Assembly (NCBI GenBank): GCA_949152475.1
Contig: OX424566.1
Span: 12,113,177 to 12,177,176 of the forward strand
Origin: Terebella lapidaria
Taxonomy: Eukaryota; Annelida; Polychaeta; Terebellida; Terebellidae
Length of the DNA: 64,000 bases
Direction: 5' to 3'
Part shown: positions 1 to 9,953 of the stretch, piece after piece
Position numbering within the stretch: position 1 is the stretch's first letter
Layout of the letters: the number at the start of each line of letters is the position of its first letter
The notes under the pieces: model-generated
Seen by the model: the letters and a program-made list of their open reading frames with translations, nothing else
Databases searched by the model: none
Told to the model about the DNA's origin: nothing
Program-made: the position numbers and the translations under genes

Positions 1-87
1 CCTAAGTCGGCCGGCCAAGAACCAACCCAAAATATTTAATAGGAGTGTCGATTAATGCAGCACACTTAACTCAATGCACTGACTGAC

Positions 88-2094
88 CCGTATGATGAGA
101 TCAATGGCGTGTCTGGCTGCGGGCGGGGTGTCATACTCATATTGACTGTGTAGTCCCACATCAAGCCAGAAGTACGCCGGGTCCTCCCGCCTCGAGTCAT
201 TCACCCCTATCTGTCTATGATACCGGGATGGGATGGGGGGGGGGGGCATGAGTTGTAATTGAGAGCGCAAAAATGCACAAGGACCAAGAAAGGTAGCAGA
301 CAATGTCTAGTGTTATCACATCTTTTTTCACCAATATTGCCGTTTTAACCTTTCAAGGTCATTAAAAGTCTAATTCAAGGTCACCCGAAAATTCGCTCTA
401 TGACTTCCCATGTGAGTGTGCCAATGTTTCAGCTCTATCTTGAAATGTTCCAGGTGTTCTAGTGGGCAAATGAAAATATTTCGCATACTCACTTATGTAC
501 CGTGTAGAATTCTTGATACAACTGGAACATTTTATGAATATTGAACTAATTATATATTACATCAGAGGTAAACTTGATTTCTCTGGGGCTCTTTTATACA
601 TAAGTCAGAGCTCATTAGCTGGCCAGGTTCCACATGTAAGGCGAAAAGGACTGGATCGTTCTTTAATCATATAGATCTACTTTGATCTACCGTGATCACT
701 TCAATAGCCGCTCTATAACTTTTATGACTATCACATTTCTAGTAAGTATTCGTCCGTTGTGATTTCACGATGTAGGATGACCTACCGACCCTCCACACAG
801 TGGGCGGCCGTGATGGCCCAGTTAGGGTCGATGACCACTGCTCCGCACGTGTGGTACGGGTCCCCAGTACTGTTGAACTTCAGGGACGCCTGTATGCCAG
901 AGTCAAGGCCAAGGTCAAGGTCATGAATGGAAAGCCCATATAGGGGTTGTGTAGTTAGCCTATATGCAGGTAATTGATAACGTGTAATAGCAGTTACATT
1001 TAAATGATTGAATGCTGGAACGCTTCGGGCCGAATCAGACTCTTGAAAACGACTCATATATAAACCATATTGAGGCCATAATACCGTACCAACAAGATTT
1101 GTGTTGAAAAAAAACAGTACCTGCCATGGCCATGAGTGAGGTTCCGCCTCCCGTCCATTGACAACTTCTCCATACACATCATCGGGGTCGGTCCAGGGGA
1201 TCTGTGGTGGCTTTGTGCCACACTGCTGGCCTACAGAGTACCGGGAAACATGCAATACAAGCGTGCATGCCTCTTCCAAGCATTTAAATTAGGCATACAG
1301 TATCTTAAATTTTGGGACACTATTCAACATATACCATAGGCAAAGTCAAAGGGAGTGGAATACCCCTTCTCCCGCTGAATTTTTGTGACCTCATGCATTA
1401 TTGACATGCAGAGAGACGGATATCAAAGCTTGGCATTCACAATCTTTTCTATGTCTATGAGATTCATCCATAGCACATCCACAGAACATGATGAATTTCA
1501 GATAGTATTTTTTTTTTTCAGATAACAGATTGCCATGTATTTGTAATGAATTACATTAAACCAAAATTTACAAGATCGCAACATATTTTGCTGTTGTTGA
1601 GAGCGGCACCTAGTCATGACTGCCATAATAACGATAATGGGTGCGTGATATTACATGGCTTGAAAAATGGTATATCGGGCGGGCCGTTTTTATTCGAGTA
1701 AAACAAATTTTAGTTATTTCTGCACTAAAACATGTCCTACTACTGGTACACCATCTTTGATCAGCTCTTGATTTATATGGTGAAATAACGTACGATTGGC
1801 CATTAATGTTGAGAGTGAATATATATTCAGTACCGATGATGGTTTTATCACCGTGCGTGGGCGGTGCAATACATGCAACTCGAGCATAAAGGCATTTCAA
1901 TCTATTTGATTTCAAATCTCTTCTCAGATTTTGGATTTCCCTTGTATAGCTACATCTAGCCTACATGGACATCGAATTGCTGAGGAACATAAATTGACCA
2001 TCAGAAAACATAATAATTATTATTTACGAAATCTATGAGTATTACCTGTTGCGATATTCACAAAAAGCAAACTCAGCACCACAGAAAGCCTCAT
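88..2094 (-). CDS. Secreted chymotrypsin/elastase-like serine protease, 5' part (four exons)
   Basis: Four exons join in phase on the minus strand: 2094-2046 (start codon and signal peptide MRLSVVLSLLFVNIATG), 1230-1121, 889-786 and 190-88. The mature N-terminus begins QQCGTKPPQIPW, followed by a propeptide joint and VVNGREAEPHSWPWQ, the canonical start of an S1 protease domain. The third exon carries GAVVIDPNWAITAAHC, which includes the catalytic His. The fourth carries WLDVGLHSQ and RHAIDLIIR, the strand that precedes the catalytic Asp. The Asp and Ser exons must lie left of the window. All junctions are GT-AG, and exon lengths (49, 110, 104, 103) keep the frame. Signal peptide and fold indicate a secreted, probably digestive, endopeptidase; specificity cannot be read. 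The residue before the expected activation cut is Glu, not Arg or Lys. Family assignment is firm; the start of the fourth exon was chosen by phase. Confidence 0.88.
320..480 (-). repeat. Fragment of Helentron-like element B in a protease intron
   Basis: Read on the minus strand, this stretch resembles the tandem unit of the element at 32704-34767. It has AGCTCTATCTTGAA-type, GTGCCAAT-type and GACTTCC-type blocks, then the paired AAGGTCA words. Similarity by eye is about 75%. No ends are visible, so it is probably a decayed fragment. Confidence 0.5.
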
Positions 2095-2729
2095 CTTCCA
2101 AATGTGATATACAATTATATGTACCAAACAAAACTTTCAACATTGTACTAGAAAAGTTTGTGCAGTACAGTGGATATGTACACTCTGATAAGTTAACACA
2201 TTATTTATTGCTTATCAGATAACAAACCTGTGGGAAACAAAACAGTTGTCTTCGTCGGTTTACAATGCTGCAGAACGTCATATTTCCATCGACATACATG
2301 TATATTTAATCATTGTAAAAGTAATGTATCATCTATGTGTTATTGGGGTTTGTTTGCTTAATGGATTGCTAACACTATGCTAATTAAGGTGCTCTCAGTT
2401 ATAAGGTATCGGGTGAACTATAGTCTACAGGAAGAGAACTAAATCTTTCAACATTTATATCATCGGAAACTTTAATTTTAGTATTTTATGATAGCATTAG
2501 AAAGAAATTTCTGAGAAGAAAAGAAGCGTGTCCCATTTCACATCTAAATTTTTTCAACACTTCGTGATGATGCCCGGGCTGGCCTGCTTTATCTCCCCGG
2601 TGGAGATGGCAGCCTTCCAGACAGAGACATCGACACTGGTGTTGGGACATAAGCGCCTGGGTAGGAACGCACTACCACAACGTGGGGAGCCACCTTCTGC
2701 ACCAAAAGCCTTCCGTCACAGCTCCTTCA
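2095..2729. other. Spacer upstream of the protease gene
   Basis: This is the 5' flank of the minus-strand protease. It is AT-rich up to about 2560. From 2570 to 2730 it becomes GC-richer and coding-like in composition, but I could not tie that part to a protein family or a splice-consistent model. Confidence 0.4.
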
Positions 2730-4570
2730 TCGTCTCACACCTCGAAAGGTCAAAGGTCCAAGGTCATCAAAATATTCGGCATACACAATTTCCTACATGT
2801 AAAGTCAATAATAAACGAGATATTAGCCATTTTGTGATCTGATCTTGAAAACAAAATCAAAGGTCGAATTCGAGGTCATCAGGATAATCCGCGTATATCA
2901 TTTCCTATATGTCTACAATTGATTCCCGAGCTACATGTTTAAAGTCGCCAAGAAGCGAGATATTAGCCATTTTGTCCTGTGACCTTGAAAATTAAGTCCA
3001 AGGTGAAATGCAAGATCATGAGAATATTCAGCACATATCATTTCCTGTATGTCCACGATTGATTCTTAATATCTAATTCCAATATTAAGTGAAATATTAG
3101 GAATAATATGTCCTATTATAAAGCATGGGAGAAATTAACATGGGAAAGTTCCATTTGGGCCCACTTCGAGCAATTCAAGGGCAATGAAACATATACACAC
3201 CACAGCTGTACATATGAGGAGTCTTATGCATCAATTAGAAAAAAAATGTTACTGAACAGATTTTGAGAAAACGACCATGAAAATCCAAAATTGGCCTTTT
3301 TTCGGTCGCTATTTTGAAAAAAAATCGAAAATAAAAAATTACCCAAGGGCCAAAGATAGGTTACCGGCCTATATATGTTTAATATTTTAGATATTAGCCA
3401 GGTCACTGGTTAAATACAAGGTCAAGAGAATATTCAGCATATATAATAGTAGACATATATCATGTCCACAGTTGATTGCTAAACTGTAAATTCAATAATC
3501 AGAGAGATATTCGCAATTTTGTGCTGTGGCCGTGTGAATGAAGGCAAAGGTCAAATTCAAGGTCATCAGAATATTTGGCTATAACTTTCCCTATATGTCC
3601 ATCATTGATTCCCACACTATGAAGTCAATACGCGAGATATTAGCTGTTTCGTTTTGTCACCTTGAAGATCAGGTCAAAGGAAACTTGAAAATAAGGTCAT
3701 TGGTCAAGTCGGGGTCATGAGAATATTCAGCATATATGTTTGACCACAATTGATTCCTAAGCTGTGGAATTGATAATAAGTGAGATATTAGCCATTTATG
3801 ATCTAACCTTGAAAATGAGGTCAAAAATCAAGTTCAAGGTCATGAGAATATTCAGCATATAATATTTCCTGTTCGCAGTTGATTTCTAAGCTATACAGTC
3901 AATAATAAACAAAATATTAGTCAGTTTGACCTTGAGACCATTCTCTGATCTTGAAATTGAGGTCAAGGTCGAACTCAAGGTCACCAAAATATTCAGCATA
4001 TATCATTTCCTACATGTTCACTATGGATTCCTAAGCTGTAAAGTTGATAACAAGTGAGATATTGGCCATTTTGTGCTCTGACCTTGAAAATAAGGTCAAG
4101 GTCAAATTCAAGGTCATCAAAATATTCAGTGTACTAGTATATGATTTTCTCAATTGGTCCACAATTGGTTCCCAAGCTATAAAGTCAATAGAGAAGCAAG
4201 ATATTAGCCATTTTGTCCTTTGATCTTGAAAATGAGGTCAAAGGTCGAATTCAAGCTCATGGCATTATTCAGCATATATCATTTTCTTTATGCTCACAAT
4301 TGATTCCTAAGCTGTAAAGTCGATAATAAGCGAGATATTAGTCATTTTTTCCTGTGATCTTGAAATTTAGGTCAAACGTCAAATTCAAGGTCACGGCAAT
4401 ATTCAGCATATATCTTTTCCTATATGTCCACAATTGATTCCTAAGCTGTAAAATCGATGATAAAAATGAGTGAGATATTAGCCATTTTGTCCTGTGATCT
4501 TCAAAATGAGGTCAAAGGTCAAATTCAAGGTCATGAAAATAATCTGCATATATCATTTCCTATATCAAAG
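2730..4570. repeat. Satellite/minisatellite array, about 135-bp unit, rich in AGGTCA words
   Basis: Roughly a dozen diverged direct repeats. Landmark words recur in order: GATTCCTAAGCTGTAAAG, GAGATATTAGCCATTTTG, TGACCTTGAAAATGAGGTC, AATTCAAGGTCATGAGAAT, CAGCATATATCATTTCC. The GATTCCTAAGCTG landmark is near 3750, 3881, 4025, 4168, 4303 and 4436, giving a spacing of 131-144 bases. Each unit has several AGGTCA or TGACCT words, and 4509-4521 is a perfect direct repeat with one-base spacing. The array shares the TTGACCTTGAA/TTCAAGGTCA pattern with Helentron-like element B, so it may be an expanded piece of that family. Nothing coding is supported. Confidence 0.85.
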
Positions 4571-4581
4571 ATTTTCTATAC

Positions 4582-5380
4582 CAAGGTAGTCCACTCAGGC
4601 CAAAGGGAACGCGAAAATTAGAACGGTATCGATCCTGGCGGTGAGACTGAGAGTTTGACGTATCCCCAATGGTGACGGTGGCGTGACCACTCCGAACCAC
4701 CACAGAATTTGATGTCCACATCTGGAGTTACCAATTACCCATTCGTCTGCTTCTTTGTTTGTGCTGCCCGAGACGTGTTCTTGACAATGACGCCAGAACA
4801 GATGGCATTTTACCTCAATTGACATTGTCCCTCCGGGAAATTTTCTCATGGTTCTGGACAATCCCAACCCCATTGCCATAGGACCCTGACGTCACAACTT
4901 ACTGTTGTTTCGAGGTCCAGCCGAACCTGAACTTCTGACGGCCATGAGTTCCAGCTGAACTTGGCATCTTCCTCTGTCTGAAGTACCTGATAAAAACCTT
5001 TGGAAACTGACCCATGGACCTCATCATCTTCAGGTAGCATGTGCCAAATCTCGTACCCGTATTCTTACAGTCATCGAAAGGCTGGAACGCATCGGTGACC
5101 AGGGCCCTCAGGGGGTTCTTCACCATCAACCGACTACAGTGTGATCTGCTGGCAATCAACAGTTCCGTCGAGTCCACATGGTGACCTTCCTCGACCATGT
5201 CCTATCCCAGTCTGGAAGCAAGAAGTTTCTCGATCATCGCCAGGTCGACATCATCCCCGTCTAGCCAGTATGACATGCCTAACTGCGCCAGCCCAGCCCG
5301 TCCGTACCGACGCAACCACGCCAACCCAGTCACCAGTATTGGAGCGTCTGACTACCTCTAGTGTGATAGATTATCAGGTA
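4582..5380 (-). pseudogene. Decayed coding-like segment, possibly a DNA transposon remnant
   Basis: Minus-strand frames here look protein-like but are broken. One frame gives AQLGMSYWLDGDDVDLAM, hits a TAG, then continues through MVEEGHHVDSTELLIAS and NPLRALVTDAFQPFDDC. Another frame takes over with EIWHMLPEDDEVHGSVSKG up to a GTAAGT near 4905, and a third with KFPGGTMSIEVKCHLFW. I do not recognise the family. The left edge (AAGGTAGTCCACTC at 4583) resembles the terminal repeat of the element at 56531-56952, and a weaker inverted partner (GACTACCT) lies at 5351, so a dead transposon is one reading. A normal gene with unseen exons is another. Confidence 0.3.
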
Positions 5381-7863
5381 TGGGAAATACAGTACATCCA
5401 CCCGAGGACGTTTGTATTCTCTGGTAATTTTTTTTTATGTATCGCGACACCCAATAGCAATCGCTAACAAAATATAATGATGAGAAATTTCGTTTGTTCA
5501 TCATACAGTATATCATTTTGATCCTTGGTATCTTATTCAGTACGATTACAATTTGGTCATAACGTGCCCATACTTAACGAATATTGCTTTTTACTGAGAG
5601 TAGCGAATCATAATGTAACGGGTTATCACCAATTTATGTAACGATTACCATGAATCATAATAATTATTCACATTTGCCATTCATTAAACATTACTGTCAT
5701 ACGAATTTTGTGAGTGCAGTTTCTACCCAACTGACATGATAAAAACAGAAAGAAAGTGACATGTGCAACATTTTATTACTTTTTTTCCATGATTGCTGCT
5801 ACAGCTAACCATGACTACATAATCACAAACACTGTACTGTACATGTATGTACTTTACAATATCATGTTGATTTCACATTGACGCAGATCAAGATTTTGAG
5901 ATATATCACATGCAACTTATGTCACACTTATATATATGTTAACGCTCAACTTATGTTAATACACATATATACACACTGTTTCTATATATATTTTTTTTTT
6001 TCAACAAATCATCACAATTGACCGACACCTATAGCTGAATTCTGAAACTTAGTGTGCAGTTCACAGTCGTGGCTTATTTATCTTAATTAGGATGATTATC
6101 ACTTTATTAAAAAAATATACACAATGTTTTGTTGAACTACATGGAAACTTCTCTTATATTTATCAAGTCATAAGAAGGGACACACAATTAACACCAACTA
6201 AAGCACAGCCAACTATTAACTTCTTACTCATGAGTCCCAACTCATATAATGTCGGCACATTTCTTTGTAAATAAATTTTATCATTTCTTCTAAGGATTGC
6301 CACTACATTGAATGTATCTCTATTAAATACTGGCGAACGGAGACTCGTTAGGACTGTGCGACAGAACAAAGCCACATTTATTCATGTGTCTCCACATGAA
6401 CTAATGATTTTGCGCGTGGGAGGATGCATAAAAATATCAATAGAAGTGTATCATATCAATAAAATTTATACCCTATTTAGGATCAGGCAGTGAAGCATGA
6501 ATTCAGGTTTCCATCGAGTAAATAGATTTCAAGAAAAAATATAGAATACTAAGGCATGCAAGAGGCATAACAATTCACACTTATTGGAATCAAGGCCCAC
6601 ATCCAGATTTTAATTAACATACTTAGCTTGTGCATACACAAAATATACGAAGAAGGCACCATCCCCATTCTACACTAATACAAATATTAATATACTAATA
6701 TTTGTCTTAAAGCAATCATAAATAAACATATTCACATTCACAAACGAGCACAATGTTTAACTAAACATCAAGGTCTTGGGGGATTACAGTGTGAAGCATA
6801 GAATTGAAAAAAAAAGGTCAAGGACAAGATCCAACCAACATACCATTAGACATTATAGTCTAGGGCGACTAGTCTAAAAAAAATTACATCAGCTTCGCTC
6901 TCTGATGCATTCCTTCTAATATATTGCTGAAGCTAAACTAATTTGACTCTATCCTTTAAACCTCCGAGACATGCAATATAGAGTGAGGATTCCGAAATTA
7001 TTGTCCAATATTTTTGGAATACACAATACACTTATTGTGTATACACTTGGCTAATACACTTGGCCTCAACAATAAGTTAGCAGAGAAGCTTGATAGTCAT
7101 GAGTTATCAGCTAGAAACAAAAACACCAATGAAACAAGAAATTGACATGAATTCTGCCAAAATGTCTGGCGCAATATTATCTCCATATACGAATATACTT
7201 GATTCCCTAATTATTATACACACGCACACACAAGACCCACTATTCACAAGGACAGACTGATGAATGCATACATCTATATATATATATATATTTTCAATAT
7301 ATTGTATTATTTCTTTTATATTGCAAACTAACTTGTTTTGATTGAACTGCATACTAGTCATGATTTCTCTTAGCACCTGTAGGTACATGACAATATATTA
7401 CTGGATGACTACATAATGTCCATTTTTTAATTGGAAATACATAACATTATTATATGCATCTTCTTCTCTGCACATATCATGGTTTTACTCCACAGGGCAG
7501 GCATAATGAATCACTACAAGTTTGGGCTCATCAGGTCTTTCAGGTGGCTCCCAGCAAATCACTGGGAGATAAGCACAATAATAAAAGTTACCAAAACCAT
7601 AGTAACTATCCATTCTTGAAGATGCCTTGGAATGCAGAGTATTTCCCAAGACATATACCTACTGTTTAAATACATCTGAGCATTTCTTTGTTGAAAACTT
7701 GAAAGTACATGTGCCACGGGTTGAATACACAATCAACAGTTACAAGATTATAATGCACTCCTCTCAAAATATTTTTCACTCATCATCATGATCATGGCTT
7801 GCAAATTACAATGTATTTGCATTGAACTCACTAAATCCTCAAGTTTACAATGACTGACAAATT
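5381..7863. other. AT-rich spacer, probably including the ZIP7 3' untranslated region
   Basis: No exon is supported in these 2.5 kb. The right part is immediately downstream of the ZIP7 stop codon on the minus strand and probably holds its 3' UTR, but no single poly(A) signal could be chosen. Simple repeats include an AC run near 7215-7230 and a TA run at 7280-7292. Confidence 0.5.
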
Positions 7864-9327
7864 CTACTCTAATTTAGCGATTATAACCATCATTAATACA
7901 CCCGTCAACATTGCGGCTATTTCCTTGATGGTTTGCCAGAGTTTAGTATCGGCTAGCAACTCCGGGATGACGGAAACTGTGGCGATGTAAATGAAACCAC
8001 CGGCAGTGAAGGGAAGAATCCAGGCCACTGCTGCGTCTCCTATCCCCTCAGCACACAAGCTACACAGTGTTCCGATCATCGCGCCGGCAGCGGTCGACAC
8101 TTGCAACATCATTGCCTATCAAAAATTGGAATTGCCAGTACAACGTCAACAAAGGTCATAAACTTGAGTTAGTATACAAAATGGTATAAATGAACGATAC
8201 TATTGTCCATAGATAAACTTTGACTGTTCACAATTTGCTTTTATTGCACCTTCGCAAGTCCAAATTGCATCATACCTTTTTCTTTGTGCATCCGGACTGT
8301 ATCAGAATAGCAAAGTCACCGATTTCATGAGGCACTTCGTGGAGCAAGATAGTGACAGTTGTAATGATGCCAACATTTCGCCCTGCCAGGTATGAAGCTC
8401 CAATAGCCAAACCATCAGTGAAGTTATGTGTGAAGTCTGCTGCCAAGTTGAGGTATCCTGCAACCTTAATGTCTGAAAACACAACAGAACATCATGCAAA
8501 TATTTGAAGTGATCATCAGTGGATTTCTAACAGAAGGTATATCAGTGAAACATAATACCTTCCACAGGAACCACAGCCTTTTCTTCTTTTGCTTCATCTT
8601 TTTCCTCTTTGTCAGATGTTTTTCGCTTGCGCACTGTTTCCGTTTCCTTCTTATCTTCCTTGTCTTCTTTCTTCTGAGCTGGTTTAGGTCCATGGGAGTG
8701 ACCGTGTCCACCTTTCACAGCCCTCACAAACTTTTCAACAATGAGGAAGGCAATAATTCCTGCCAGTACCCAAAGACCCACGCCCATGTCATGAGAATGA
8801 TCGTGGCCCTCATCACCATGTGAGTGACCATGTGAATGAGTGTTCTCGTGAGAATGACCATGGTCATCGCCAGTGTGGGAATGTGGAGATATTGCATGTG
8901 GAATCAAATGAAGGAATGCATCGCCCAGTAGACCACCAGAAGCAAAACTGAGCAAAACATTCAGCATTGGCTGATGCTCTGTTGACCTTTCCAATGGGAT
9001 CATGAACAATATGACGACCGGTGCCGCGCTGATGAGCGCAGTGGATCCGAGTGCCTGGATCCATAACATCAATCCCGTGTCTATCTGCTTTTTAGTTAGT
9101 ACCCGGTTATGCAGTGGCAAAGTTTGGCCATTCGGTCCCCCATTTTCATCACCTGTCGGGGCGTTTGCCTGCTTTGAATACTTGAAATGGGCCGGTTCTT
9201 CTGTTTCCCCGTGTGCATGACCATGATCTTGGCTTGTTGTCCCTGTGAAGCAGAGAAACAAGGAGAAAATCACCAAGAAACACACAGCGAGCCGGTAAAC
9301 ACTGGGCGCCGCCATCTTTGATGTCAA
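7864..9327 (-). CDS. SLC39A7: Zinc transporter ZIP7 (SLC39A7 / Catsup type)
   Basis: Three exons join in phase: 9327-8559, 8472-8276 and 8115-7864, encoding about 405 residues. An N-terminal signal/anchor is followed by a His-rich stretch ([11 protein letters not shown]). Next come the first ZIP membrane segments with [20 protein letters not shown], a second His-rich loop ([18 protein letters not shown]), and [19 protein letters not shown]. The last part holds [20 protein letters not shown] and the LIV-1 signature HEVPHEIGD, ending MMVIIAKLE. This order and the ending match the ZIP7 branch, which releases zinc from the ER or early secretory pathway into the cytosol. The loop before the signature exon is Lys/Glu-rich, with TSDKEEKDE as a possible CK2 site; in vertebrate ZIP7 the equivalent loop is CK2-controlled. 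The start is the first ATG of the open first exon and gives a good leader. Confidence 0.93.
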
Positions 9328-9632
9328 AACGAGACTATGTCAACGTGGTCGATTCTGACAGTTCAATATTTCGCTGACAGTCACAGGTCTATTCGGTCAA
9401 TGTACATTCAATCATACGATTCATGTAAAAAATTAAATAGAGTGAATAGTTGTAGAGGAGGTTAAAAGTGAATTGTTGTCAATAAAGCAAAAATGATTTT
9501 CTATTTTTTGAGGCTATTCATAGGAATTTCCGGTTGAAAAAGCGCGGGAAATTAGAGACGCTGATGACATGCTTCCAATGATGGACAATGGAAGCAAAGA
9601 CATTCTTTGGTGGAAGGCGTAATCCAGCCAGT
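9328..9632. promoter_or_regulatory. Upstream region of ZIP7
   Basis: This 305-bp stretch lies between the ZIP7 start codon and a hAT MITE. It should contain the 5' UTR and promoter. I see no TATA box at a usual place, so the call rests on position only. Confidence 0.3.
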
Positions 9633-9945
9633 CAGGGGCGCAACCACGGTGTAAAAGTTGGGGGGGTCGGTCCAATGTTTCGATAATACATGATTTTCTA
9701 ACGCGAGCCCCGAAGGGGTGAAGCAACACTATATGGGGGTCTGGGGGCATGCCCCCGGAGAAATTTTGGAAATACACATGATAAATGGTGGTATTTGGTT
9801 TCACCTGATGGCTTTTTAGCATTAATTCCACACACATATAACATTATATCTCCCACAAAAAAACAACTGTCCCAAAGTTGGGGGGGTCACCACAAAAGTT
9901 GGGGGGGTCGCGACCCCCCCGACCCCCCCAGTGGTTGCGCCCTTG
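9633..9945. mobile_element. hAT-type MITE with 8-bp target duplication
   Basis: The ends are CAGGGGCGCAACCAC at 9633-9647 and its near-perfect inverted copy GTGGTTGCGCCCTTG at 9931-9945. The 8-bp direct repeat CAGCCAGT flanks it at 9625-9632 and 9946-9953. TIRs starting CAGGG with an 8-bp duplication are diagnostic of hAT transposition. The 313-bp body has no coding capacity and carries G7/C7 runs next to both ends (AAGTTGGGGGGGTCG, repeated near 9885-9910). Confidence 0.92.
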
Positions 9946-9953
9946 CAGCCAGT

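Noticed and set aside
782..1279. Continuous 165-codon protease frame
   Set aside because: The frame reads through an intron. The donor at 1120 and acceptor at 890 remove the middle and give a proper S1 alignment.
2528..2842. 104-codon plus-strand frame before the satellite
   Set aside because: Coding-like composition but no family and no splice-consistent neighbours, and its 3' part runs into the repeat array.
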